Shown here piece after piece: positions 42,850 to 54,200 of a stretch of DNA of 64,000 bases. This stretch comes from Eucalyptus grandis (lineage: Eukaryota; Streptophyta; Magnoliopsida; Myrtales; Myrtaceae). The notes under the pieces are model-generated. The model made no database searches, was not told where the DNA came from, and worked only from the letters and a program-made list of their open reading frames with translations. The DNA is taken from the NCBI RefSeq assembly GCF_016545825.1, contig NC_052618.1, positions 18,861,561 through 18,925,560 on the forward strand, written 5' to 3'. Each line of letters opens with the position of its first letter. The stretch's first letter is position 1. A program made the translations under genes and the position numbers.

Positions 42850-45800
42850 ATGGAATCGTGTTTTCCATTTTTTCTGCACAGCTTCTGCTTCACTTCCCTT
42901 GTGTTGCAGATCAGCTATGCTTTAGACTCCATTTCAGCTGGCCAGAACATCACCGATGGGCAAACGATCCTCTCAGCTAGCCAGAACTTTGAGCTAGGAT
43001 TCTTCAGCCTTGGCAGCACCAAAAATCGGTATGTGGGCATATGGTACAAGAAGATATCAGCCGGGACAGTGATTTGGGTCGCCAACCGAGAGAATCCCCT
43101 GAATGACTCTTCGGGAGTCCTGAAGCTCACTCCCCAGGGTGTCCTGACTCTACTGAACCGCACCAATGGGATCGTTTGGTCTGCCAATGCGTTGAGACCA
43201 GCCCAGAATCCGATCGCACGACTTTTGGATTCTGCAAATTTCATTGTAAAAGGAGGGAACAATGATGACTTGGATGATGCCATCTGGCAGAGCTTTGATT
43301 ACCCTTGTAATTCATTCCTGGCTGGCATGAAGTTCGGTATAGACCGACAGAAAGGCCTGGACCGGTACTTCACCTCATGGAAAAGTGCGGACGACCCTTC
43401 ACCAGGTGATTTCACATATAGACTCGATTCTTCAGGTTATCCGCAGATGATCCTAAGGAACAGATCCAAAGTGCAGTTCCGGACGGGACCTTGGAACGGC
43501 ATTCGGTTTAGCGGGGTCCCTCAGTTGAGGCCTAATCCAATTTATGCGTTTGGCTTTGTCTTCAACCAAAATGAAATCTACTATTACTATAACATTCTGA
43601 ACAGCTCCATCACGTCAATGTTGTTTTTGAAGGAGAACGGGAGCATTCAGCGCTCCACTTGGGTAGACCAGAACCCTCGGGTACTGTATACGCCCACACA
43701 AACTGATGACTGTGACACTTATGCATTCTGTGGAGCGAATGGGAATTGTGACATTGCCAGCTTACCAAAATGTGTGTGCTTGACGGGGTTTGTGCCAAAA
43801 TTCCCGATGGACTGGGGATTTTGGGATTGGTCATCTGGGTGTGTCCGGAGGACGGAACTGGATTGCCAGGGAGGAGATAAGTTTCTGAAGATCACTGAAG
43901 TGAAATTACCCGATACAAGGTTTTCGTGGTTCGACAAGAACATTAACCTTCGAGAATGCGAGTACATATGCCTGGGGAACTGCTCGTGCACGGCTTATTC
44001 AAACTTGGATATTAGAGGACAAGGAAGTGGGTGCTTGCTTTGGTTCGGTGACCTGATGGATATTAGACAGTTCAACGAGAACGGCCAGGATATTTATGTA
44101 AGGATGGCTGCATCAGAAGTCGGTATGTGTTCAAACATGAATTACTTTTGACATGATGACACGATGAAGAGATTAGCTTGAAAATAATTTTGATAGTTTT
44201 TTTAACTTTTATTTTTTGATTTATTGTGATATATATCAAGGTGGCAGTTCGAGTAGGATTACTGGCACAAGGAAAAGCACGGGCATCATTGTCAGCATCG
44301 TGCTCTTCGTGGTGTTTCTTCTCGGCATCACGGTTATTTACGTGAAGTATAAGAGAGCTGGTAAAGTTGTTTTTAGCAGATAATTATGCTTTCCAAACAA
44401 AATTTTTATGTTGATCCACAAGAGTCATTTTTTACCCTTGTTACCTTATGTTTTAAATGTTGCTGCACCGCATCAATTGCAAAGTTTCATCAGATCATCT
44501 TTCTTTTGAAATTTGAATGAACCAAGGGGCGTGAAAAATATGAATGAATCAAATGTTTGTTGCTGTGAGTCTGTTTTGGGATGTTTAAAGCTCAGTTATG
44601 AGTTGTTTACATTTGATGAAATTTACTCAATTTAATCTCAACTTGCAGGGAAAATCGTTGCATTGTCCCGTCAAAGCCATAGTGAGGATCTAGAGGTACC
44701 TCTGTTTGACCTCACAACCATTGTAAATGCGACGAATAACTTTTCTGATGATAACAAACTCGGAGAGGGAGGCTTTGGAGCTGTCTATAAGGTTACTATT
44801 GTCAATTTTTTGGAATTCTAAATCTGCCTATCTATTCAAATGCACAACGAAATGAAAGAATAAAAACAAACCTCAATCTATTAGGGTGTTCTGAAGAATG
44901 GCCAAGAAATTGCTGTGAAGAAGCTGTCGGAAAACTCTAGGCAGGGACAGGTCGAGTTCAAGAATGAAGTCATCTGCATCGCCAAACTTCAACACCGAAA
45001 CCTGGTCAAGATTCTAGGATGCTGCATTGAACAAGATGAAAAGATGTTAATCTATGAGTTCTTGGCCAACCGGAGCTTGGATTGTTTCATTTTCAGTTCG
45101 CTTCCCTCAAGTCCCTACAATTTCATTTCTTTTTTCATAGAAAATGTGTGAAGAAGCTTATATTTCACGACTCATAAGGCCTGTAATTTGGCAGACCAAG
45201 AGGAGGGTGTTTCACTGGATTGGCCCAAGCGCTTCACTATCATCAATGGCGTAGCTTCAGGGCTCCTGTACCTTCACCGAGACTCAAGATTAAGAATAAT
45301 TCATAGAGATCTGAAAGCTGAAAACATCCTGCTTGACATCGAGATGAATGCAAAGATATCAGACTTTGGTTTGGCAAGGAGTTTCGGAGGTAATGAGAGT
45401 GAAGCGAATACGAAGAGAGTGGTGGGAACATTGTGAGTTCTCTTGACAAATGATCTCCACTGATTTTGGTCCATTTGCTTTAAGAACTAATCAGTCCTTT
45501 CAATGGCTTTTTTGCATAGTGGTTACATGTCCCCGGAGTATGCCATTCACGGTCTTTATTCGGTCAAATCAGATGTCTTCAGTTTTGGCGTTTTAGTACT
45601 GGAAATCGTGAGCGGGAAAAGAAATCGAGGTTTCAATCATCCTGACAACCCTTTAAGCCTTCTTGGACATGTAAGCGTAAAGATTTTTCAGATCTCTGTT
45701 TATTTGTCTTCAGTCAGTTTCTAGTCTTATTCTAGATGACTAACACAATAATGCAGGCCTGGACACTGTTAAGAGATCAAAATTTTATGAAGCTCGTAGA

Positions 45801-46065
45801 TCCGTCAATTGCATCCACATTCAACCCCGTGGAAGTTTTACGATCCATCCATGTGGCTTTGTTGTGTGTTCAAAAAAATCCGCGTGATAGACCGGATATG
45901 TCGTCTGTGGTTATGATGTTGGGCAGTGAGAACACATTGCCTCAGCCTGAACAGCCTGGTTTTTTTGACGAGACGTCTGTGTCCAAAGCAAGTTCTTCAA
46001 GCGCCGGCAAGCATAACAAATTTTCAGCCAATGAATTAACTATTTCACATTTACTGCCTCGATGA
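42850..46065 (+). CDS. G-type lectin S-receptor-like serine/threonine kinase, seven exons
   Basis: Exons: 42850-44122, 44241-44360, 44649-44791, 44885-45095, 45195-45432, 45520-45670, 45757-46065. All introns are GT-AG, exons 4-6 are 211, 238 and 151 nt as usual for this family, and the joined frame is open for 814 aa. Order: signal peptide (about 1-24); B-lectin domain (about 27-150) ending in IWQSFDYP; S-locus glycoprotein domain (about 205-310) with [13 protein letters not shown]; Cys-rich CGANGNCD and PAN domain (about 340-420, [17 protein letters not shown]); transmembrane helix 440-459; kinase from about 500 to 780. Kinase residues are intact: GEGGFG 503-508, K524, HRDLK 619-623, DFG 639-641, MSPEYA. 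It is probably an active RD kinase at the plasma membrane sensing an extracellular ligand. The ligand is unknown. N583, at the exon 4/5 splice, replaces the usual Asp. Confidence 0.93.
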
Positions 46066-46809
46066 TATATCTGTAATTTCAATTATGTTTTGATTGATCC
46101 CATATGAATACAAGAAGATCATGGCTTTTGTACCAATAGTCATCTCTTAATCTGGAATCGCAAGACGTTACAGGGAAATATGGAAGATTGCACCTTTTGT
46201 TCTTCCAAATTTTGCTGGATTCCAGTCAGAAAGCGAAGAGTGAGTATATATACCGCAAAAGAGTGAAAATTTCAGGGTGGTTATGATTTTCTAGCAAGAA
46301 ACCGTTCAATACCTTATTGTAAATACCTGTGAACTTAATGAAGTAAACTCGCATTTAAAAAAAAAAAAAAAATTCTTCATGTTTCGATGTCATGCTTCAG
46401 TTTGAATCAACGAAATTATAATTTAGGGAATAAATAGCCACAACTACAAGCAAGATCGGTAATCAGTACCAAAACCTTTGCTCTGTCAAAGTCTGTACAG
46501 TGATGTTTCTTCTATTCTACAATGCCAAAATAACCATGTCCTTCAAATGACAGCCTGCATTATGGCGAAATCAAAAAGCTCAGAGAAAAGGAAAAGGAAT
46601 TGACATCCCAAAAGTGTTGGCTATGATTGAAAGATTATCGTATCATCGTAAAAGCCATTTTTGGGACTCTAGAGGAACAAAATAAGAACTGAAATCTTAC
46701 CAAGATAGAGGTGTTGGAAAATGCAAAGAGAAGTAGGAATTGGGTGGGAATGAGATTGACTTTGACCTACTTTCCACTGTAGTCAATGGGCACAAACCGT
46801 TGCAAGCAC
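46066..46809. other. 3' flank of the receptor kinase
   Basis: Non-coding, with a run of A at about 46357-46371. From about 46720 degenerate sequence leads into a second kinase remnant. No poly(A) signal was firmly assigned. Confidence 0.5.
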
Positions 46810-47320
46810 AGGATTGGCCTGAACACTTCACTATCACCAAGAGAATGAGAATGAGCTATTCTCACTGATATTGGCATGGAACTGAAGATACTGGACTTTG
46901 TTCAGAAAGATTTTTACAGAGACTAAGAGAGTTGTCCTAACAAGGTGGGTTCTCTTGTGAAACATCTGAAAAATGCCTGATTTGCTTCCAGAACTAATCG
47001 GTCTGTTTGATCGCTCAACATAGTGGGAATATACATTCTCAGCATTCTATCAAGATTGGACAAAATCAGGTTTCATTAGTGCAGTGTCTAGTCGAAACTG
47101 TGAAAACTAAAAGAAAGCAAGGTTTTAGAGTCAGACTAACCAAAGTCCTAAGATGCTTTTGTGGTTACGATGCCAGGGGTCAATACATTGTCTCAGCCTA
47201 AACATATCAGTATTTTTGTCTTGGAGATTATACTCGAAACAAATTCTTCAAGTCATGGCGAGTACCTAATATTTTAGCCCAATGAAGTGTCCATTTCCAG
47301 TGAAAATTTAGACAGGTAAA
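46810..47320 (+). pseudogene. S-receptor-like kinase debris, kinase C-terminal part
   Basis: Fragments in order: DWPEHFTIT-like near 46825, MELKILDF near 46875, a TKRVV-like stretch near 46925, then near 47175-47310 a degraded LPQP...FVLEI...ETNSSSS...PNEVSIS tail. This tail corresponds to the C-terminus of the intact upstream kinase ([10 protein letters not shown]...SANELTIS). It is a tandem copy that decayed beyond function. The tail part is duplicated again at 59712-59915. Confidence 0.7.
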
Positions 47321-47605
47321 TTTGCTTGCTCATACTGACCAACCATCATAATTTGGTATAATACTGCAAACTTACGGTGTTTGATCAGACATTATGTAGT
47401 TCTCACTTCCATTTATAATGACAAGAAAATACATCACAGAAAGGCTCAGCTTACATATATCAGTGCTGTATGGTTCTTGCACCTTGCATCACATAATATT
47501 AAACGTTCCATGAGGTTGCTTTCCAAAGAGTCCAAACTTTCTAGAAGCAGTAGACAATCACACGTCTTTTTAAAATAATACAGCATAACAGTAAGCTGCA
47601 CAAAA

Positions 47606-48188
47606 TCATATCTTTACTTGATTCACCCACGATTTCCCATCAAGTACTTTGCTCTGTTTGAATTCCAGGTAGTCCTTGTAATTCATCAAGATGTACTTGG
47701 CTTGGTCGGGCTTGCGATCCACCAGCTGCTCCTCTGGCATGACGACAGTGTCAGCTGATAGTCCGGTAGAAAAAGGGATTGATATCCTTGTAGCCTTGCT
47801 GTTCACAGCAACTCGATGCAGAACGCTCTGTATTTCCCGCTGCTCATAATCTTGCACAATTGAAAAGTGTGGAGAAAATAAAAAAAAGTTGCGATAAGCT
47901 TGATCTGTTCAATGGGAGAAACAAGAGTAAATCATAGGGATTCGTATCACCCTTTTACTGCTTAATATCCGGTTAAAGAAACAAAGACAATAAAATACGT
48001 TTCAGCAAATTTCTAAGACGACTGAATGTAGTATAGTTCTATGTATAATAGCAATGTCCCTTCCATAAATACCTATCTCTAAACTCTATTTTTTGGTTAC
48101 TCTATATCTGAACTTTGCTCTCATCAACTTAGCTTGTGGCTTGTGGATATCAAGAGTCGATCATTGTTTAGTGTCGATACTAAGGTTG
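47606..48188 (-). pseudogene. 2-oxoglutarate dioxygenase remnant: last exon joined to promoter DNA
   Basis: 47850-47606 (minus) is the last exon of a DOXC dioxygenase, with LHRVAVNSKATRIS including the distal iron-binding His and the RxS 2-oxoglutarate-binding motif, ending NQVKI. Near the exon start a one-base deletion breaks the frame relative to the 60424-60179 exon. Upstream sequence matches intron 3 of the 60-63.7 kb gene up to about 48078. It then jumps to sequence matching that gene's 5' flank (63711-63825). Exons 1-3 are thus deleted, about 3.06 kb. The flank's TATAAAAC (63804-63811) is not conserved here. Confidence 0.85.
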
Positions 48189-48879
48189 TGCTTTCTTCGT
48201 TGGTTCGACCGAATCTTCTCTGGCAAAGCCATCGCCTTCAATTCTAGCCCCCTGCTGGCGGTGCTCCTGCTCCGATCTGTCCTCAAGCTTGTCAATCACC
48301 TATTTGCGGTTTGGTCCTCATTGATCGGTCATCGGAAGAGCATCGGTGACTTGACCTACTCCGGCGTCATCCAAACCGATCTAGTTTTGGACAGATTCTA
48401 TTTTCCCTCATTGTAAGTGGTTCAGCCACCTTTCGAAGCTGTTCCTTACTGTCCAGATCTAGTCTTTGGCGGTTTGTGGAGGTTTGATCGAAGTTTTGAC
48501 GAAAACTTCAATTGATTAACCAAATCACGATAAAAATGTAATTTCTCAGTCTCGAATCCCGTAAAGTGAGGCTGGATTAGCCAGTCAAGGCTAGGTTCAA
48601 TATTAAGTAAATAAATGATAATTAGATGCTAGATGATGGATTTAGATGATGATTGGCTGCAATTGAGTGTTCTTTGACAATGAACTTGAATGATTGTGGT
48701 TGATTTAGGTGAAATATGCAATTTTGTAATTCTAGGAATGACCTACTGTTTTGGCCAAAACAAGGTCCTAAACGACCTCGTTTCAACTCGAGTCCTCTTA
48801 GCTTAGATAATATACATCTCAAGCTTTGAAACCATAGGTCTTATGCCTAAAGTGAGTGTCATTTGATGCTCAAAAGACA
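48189..48879. other. unassigned DNA after the duplicated segment
   Basis: Homology with the 63.8-kb flank ends at about 48188. The GC-richer stretch to about 48420 has an open frame but no recognisable product. No other feature was seen. Confidence 0.45.
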
Positions 48880-50083
48880 CCTCCAACAATGAGCGATTAT
48901 GCAGTAGTTTAAGAGAATTTTGGTTATGTTCTTATTCCGAAATGAGATTTTACTATTTTTGTGTAACCTTCTATGATAATTTTTGGATAATCTTGCCTTC
49001 ATGAGTTTTGTTTTAAATCGTCTTTTGCATGTTCTGTAATTTTTTAGTGATTTTAGATCTGTTTAACTAGGTCAAATCTATTCAGATCCAAGCCTAGGTT
49101 AGTCTATTCCGTGTTGATCTTTGATTTTTCCATTTTTGTACAAATTTTTATGTTGAGTTCTAGAATAACTTTTCTTCATGAAAGTTTCTCATATTAGTGT
49201 AGAGTATGTTTGTATTTTTTCGAAATTTTTAGACATATTTAACTAGGTCAAAATTGCTTAGATCTGAACATAGGATAGTATGCCATGCATTGATCCGAAT
49301 TGTGTTTTGGTAAAATTGAGTCCACAAATGAGTTTGTTTGGTCTTAAATCCTCCATGAAAGTTAATATACATACAATTGATGCATGCTTTGCAAAGTCTT
49401 GAGTTAATGTGAAAATGTGCTGCAATAGTACATAATTTAAATATTCTTCTATGTTTTGTCATTTTTGCTACGATTCATGCGATCACATTTGGGTTTTTAA
49501 CTCTTAATGAGAAGCGTTCATCATTGCATATTCTGTATGTAAAATTCTTTGTAAGATTTTTGCATGCCTTGAGATGGCTGAAATCATGCATGTTCTATGA
49601 AGTTAATTCTAAAATGAAATCTTGTCATGTATGTATCTTACCATGCTTGTTTGAGACATTTAGAAACTAAATTTTGCGATAATGTCTTCTTGACACTTAA
49701 ACTACATGTTACAAGGTTTGAGTACATGTTCATGTCATTCCATTTGAGTGTCATTTTGCATGATTAATATGTGACGTAAGAGCGCATGTTTACCTAAAAA
49801 CCCTCAAGCATTTCATTATGAATCTTGAATCATTTCTTACCGTCATCGAATTGTATGACATTTTCTCATGCCGACTTAGGGTTAGATGATCACCTTAATT
49901 GTTTGTCACATCCAATTCTATGTCGCATGCAATTTTTTCATGCCATTTGCGCATTACTTAAATGATTTTGAGATTTATTAATGTATATTTGTTTTCTAAC
50001 ATATGCACCTTTAGAGATTTTGATCTTAGAGCATCTAATTGATCTAGTTTGGACTCGAGCCCTTCTAAGAAGTTATAAGGCAC
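48880..50083 (+). repeat. decayed LTR-like unit (unit 0), right end cut by hAT-like element
   Basis: AT-rich with internally repeated TTTAACTAGGTCAAA...CAGATC(C/T) blocks (near 49058 and 49230). Its last 40 bp (CCTTCTAAGAAG...AAGGCAC, then TTAGAGG beyond the insertion) resemble the leader after the 56359 LTR end (CCTTCCAAGAA...AAGGACACCTTAAG). Probably an ancient Tat-type LTR copy. Assignment is tentative. Confidence 0.4.
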
Positions 50084-50414
50084 TAGGGGTGTGCAAAATA
50101 CCCGGGAACCGCCTGGACCGCCCGGAACCGGACTGGAACCGCTCGGAACCGGCGGTTCTTGAGGGAACCGGTCCGATTCCTGGTTCCATGGGCGGATCCG
50201 CCCACCCGAACCAGACCGAAACCTTTTTAATATTTAAAAAAAAATTTACTAAAATAAACCCTAGATTAGATCTTCATCTCCTCACTCCTTTCGTCTTCGG
50301 TTCTCTCTCTCTTTGTCTCTTCCTCGGTTCCTCCTAATCCTATCGCCATTTCGATTCCTCCCCGAGCATCAACACTGCCGCCGCCGCTCCTTCGCCACCG
50401 CCGTTCGCCCCTCG

Positions 50415-53400
50415 TGTCACGCCCGATCCTCGAGCACGCACATCCGTCTCACTTGGTCGATTTTATAATGCGATATCCCCGACACAATGTATCGCCGACC
50501 CTTTCATTTTTAGCACATGCGGAAGCGCTTAAAATCCCCGACAATAAAACGATGGGATAGAAAAGGTCATATTTTTCATATTGAAATTTATAACCAAACT
50601 TTTGTACATGACATCCACTAAAGAACTTCATAACTATTCACATCAATTGGAGTTCACAAAAGAAGATGAAATCTCAATCCCTTCAGTCATACTCAAAATC
50701 TCTCTCGGTATTATCTTCTTCTTCCAAAAAGTCCTTCTACTCGGGTTTCACCTCCGAGTTCTCCTTCTCGATTCCTCCTCGGCTCCTCAACGGGGTCCCG
50801 AAATGTTTTTCCCCAAACGGGATGAGACTACGTCTCGGCCGAGTTCTACCCCACTAAGCCCAATTAGTAAACTATTATACTATAGGCCGCCTATACACGC
50901 ATAGGGCGAAGACGTACCTTGGCCTCATATCCCACCCGCAAGTTAGTACAATTCATAATAGGCACCCAAGCAATCAGATCACTTATCGAAGCATCGATCA
51001 AATCGACCTAGTCGATTATATGCCAGGAAGACCATTCATGATCACCTCCATTCAATCATTCAATTCACAACATCCAACCAAGGCAATGAATCACATCAAG
51101 TCACACTCAGATCGAATAATCGATCAATCGACCTAGTCGATTACAAGTCAATCACCATCTCATGGTCATTTCCAATCAATCTGCCCATTCACAACATCAG
51201 ATCAAGCAATGATCAATCGACCTAGTCGATTACATATCAACAAGACCACTTCCGGTCATTTCAACTATTCCAATTCAAATCCCAATTATGAATCACGGTC
51301 CTTAGGACACAACTTAATTATAGGTGGTAATCATGGCCCCACCAAGCAATTTTCTTAGATTTAGTGGCATCACGGCCCCACTCGGCAATATCATATGTAG
51401 TGGCATCACGGCCCACTCGGCAATGCTATATGTAGTGGCATCACGGCCCCACTCGGCATGTAGTGGCATCACGGCCCCACTCGGCAATGCTATATGTAGT
51501 GGTATCACGGCCCCACTCGGCATGTAGTGGCATCACGGCCCCACTCGGCAATGCTATATGTAGTGGTATCACGGCCCCACTCGGATGCTATATGTAGTGG
51601 TATCACGGCCCCACTCGGCATGTAGTGGCATCACGGCCCCACTCGGCAACTTTTTCAATATATTGGCATTATCAACCGATGCCCGGTTATTCTTCAAGTA
51701 ATAACCAAAGATTATTCAATTTAGGAATAAATCCTAAAATCACTAATAAATCAATTTCTCACAAATTAAGCCTCGAATAAATAAACGAACCACACCATGA
51801 CCATCAGCATGAAATTCCGGTCATCGGTCATCTCAAACTTAATTTCCGAAAAATAAATAAATAATTAATTAATTTCTAGAATTAAATAATTAATATTAAA
51901 AACTCAATTTAGCTCAAAATAAAGCCCGATTAAATAAACGGACTTCACCACGGTCATCAACATAATTTTCTGTCACGGGCCATCCCAGTTGAATTTTCAG
52001 GAAATAAATAATTATTTAATTAATTTCGAAAATTAATTAATATTAAAAATTCAATTTAGCTTAAAATAAAGTCCGATCAAATAAACGGACTTCGCCACGA
52101 TCATCAGCATAATATTCCGGTTCCAAACCATCTCCTTCAAATTTTCGGAAAATAAATAATTATTTAATTTAATTCCGATAATTAATATTTAAATGCCAAA
52201 AATCTCACTTAGGCCCGAATCACCAAATTGAAGCTCAATTAGGGGTCCGAAAATTCCCGAGATGCCTTCAATAAATAGTAGACCACGTCTACTTGCTAAT
52301 TACGCAATCAATTTATCTAAATTGCATCACAATTGACTAATAATTGCTAATTAATTCTAATCTAACAACCTAAACATAATTAATTAAAACTAAACCAACC
52401 TAAAGCATAATTAGCCAACTAATTCAGGATTAGTGAGATTACTCACCAAATCGCGCGCAAATCGGATCAATCCGACGGCGGCGACGCGAGGAACGATTGT
52501 TCCCAAAGCGGGCCTCGGGTTCGGGGCCGGGAAACGGCCCAAAACGAGCTCGAACCAGCTGGAAACCCATTTTCTGCACTCTCTGTGCGCGGCTGATTAA
52601 GGGCGAAGGAAGGCGGATCCGAAGCTTGGTTGGGTCGGAAATGGACGGAGGGGTCGAACCGAACCAAGGCGAGGCTTCACGGTGGCCGGAGGATGGGTGG
52701 ACAGCTCCGGCGGAGCTCCACCAGATCTGAAGCTTCGCTGAAACAGAGGGCTGAGCGAGGGAGAAGCCGAGGCAGGCGGAGCACGGGACGGCGAACGGCG
52801 AGGCGACGCGGGCCGGGAACGACGTGTGGCGGCGAGGCGGCGTGCGGCGCGACTGTAGCTCCTTCAAGCAACGCCGATCGTTGCTTCTGTCCCTGCTGGT
52901 CGGTTCTGATCGAACCAGAGGAAGGAGAGAGGGCAGAGGGCGCGCGGACGACCGTGGAGCAGCGGCGGTAGCTCCGGCTTCGGTGGGCAACGACGGCGAC
53001 GAGAAGCGGCGACGGGCGGAGCTTCTTCGGCTTCTTCGGCTTCCATGGTGCCGAGCAACCAAAGAGAAGAGGAAGAAAGGGGGTTCGTCGACGGAGGAGG
53101 AGAGAAGAAGAAGAAGAGAAAACCAATTTCTCTTTCTTTTCTCTCTCTCTCTCTTATGTCAGCCACCAGCTGTCTTCCACTTCATTTTCCTTGCCAAAGA
53201 TGCCCCTTCTAGAAGCTTTAGATAGGCCAAAATGTGGGGGTAGAGGTGGCATACGAATTTCTTTATTTTTCCCTCTTCAATTTTACTTAAATTGGTTCAC
53301 TTCTCAACAAACAAAATTTCATTGAAGCTAAAAATAAATCCATCAAAGATCCTCATGTCATTTCATGACTTTTCCCGTCATATAATCTAACTTGCATCCC

Positions 53401-53494
53401 GATTTCGAATTCAAGAACGGTCCTCTGAAATTTTCGATGAAAATGGCCCTACTTATCTAGTCGAAATTAGGACTCGAAAAATCTGGATGTCACA
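50415..53494 (-). mobile_element. Tekay-type (chromovirus) solo LTR, 3080 bp, perfect 5-bp target duplication
   Basis: In minus orientation it starts TGTGACATCCAGATTTTTCG and ends ATCGGGCGTGACA. The near-terminal GAAAGGGTCGGCGAT word matches the LTRs at 34.0 and 42.2 kb. CCTCG flanks both sides (50410-50414 and 53495-53499). A GC-rich block lies at 52440-53050 and a tandem repeat at 51361-51650. A single LTR with a direct duplication shows loss of the internal region by LTR-LTR recombination. Open frames in the GC block are low-complexity and are not called as genes. Confidence 0.93.
51361..51650 (-). repeat. nine-copy tandem repeat in the solo LTR
   Basis: The unit core TAGTGGCATCACGGCCCCAC with TCGGCA is repeated with two spacer forms, short (TG, unit about 28 bp) and long (ATGCTATATG, unit about 36 bp), in mixed order. 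Confidence 0.93.
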
Positions 53495-53758
53495 CCTCGC
53501 GTCAGCCGCCACCCGCCACAGCCGCGGAAAATTGTTTTGTGACCGTTCTATGTTGAAAACCAAAATTATTTCGCGTCAAGATCGGTTGCATGGATCCACC
53601 CGAGAATTGGACCGGACTGGCAGTCCGGTTCCCGGGTGGATCCATACAATAAACGGGTGGATCCTGATTCCAATTTTTCGGAACTGGTCTTTAGTAGGCG
53701 GTTCCCGGTTCTAGGTTGGGAATTGCCCGCCTGGACCATGCACACCCCTATAAGGCAC

Positions 53759-54136
53759 ACTTAGAGGTTTCCAATGCCACTAATTTCACGTAAATCGCTC
53801 ATCGTTTGGACCATTTTCCATTTTTTCAAAGCTATATTAGAATCTGGACATGAGATCAAATTCAGACCCCTATTCTAACCCCTATTTGGATAGACCTTTG
53901 ATATTTTTGTTCCATTTTTTGTATTATGAATCCATACTTAGCCTCGCAAAAAAATTGTTTGTCAACATATTGGCTATATTGTATGAAAATTTGGTGATTT
54001 TTACATTTGTTTTGATAGGACAAATCCTTTTGATATTAATTGAGTGTCTTGCTGTTTTGACAACTTTTTGACATGCTATTATTTGTTGTCTAATTTTTGT
54101 AAAATCATGTGTAGCTCATAAAAACTTTCTACACGG

Positions 54137-54200
<64 letters not shown>

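Larger units (their letters stand above)
50084..53750. mobile_element. hAT-like non-autonomous DNA element with 8-bp target duplication, carrying a solo LTR
   Basis: The element starts TAGGGGTGTGCA and ends TGCACACCCCTA (12-bp perfect terminal inverted repeats). It is flanked by identical 8-bp TAAGGCAC at 50076-50083 and 53751-53758. An 8-bp duplication and a (C/T)AGGGGTGTGCA terminus are typical of plant hAT elements. Without the inserted LTR and its duplication it is about 582 bp, with GGAACCGG-rich arms at both ends and no transposase. Confidence 0.93.

Noticed and set aside
48093..48416. 107-codon plus-strand frame
   Set aside because: It begins in the duplicated dioxygenase 5' flank and runs into unassigned DNA; no domain or splice context, hydrophobic low-information sequence.
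51314..51527. Repetitive peptide frames with MPSGAV/ITAPLGN units
   Set aside because: They translate a tandem DNA repeat in an LTR; the unit lengths are not multiples of three throughout, so no repeat protein is kept.
52439..53225. Open frames up to 207 codons in the solo LTR
   Set aside because: Several overlapping frames on both strands, low complexity, inside a defined LTR with target duplications; no family motif.
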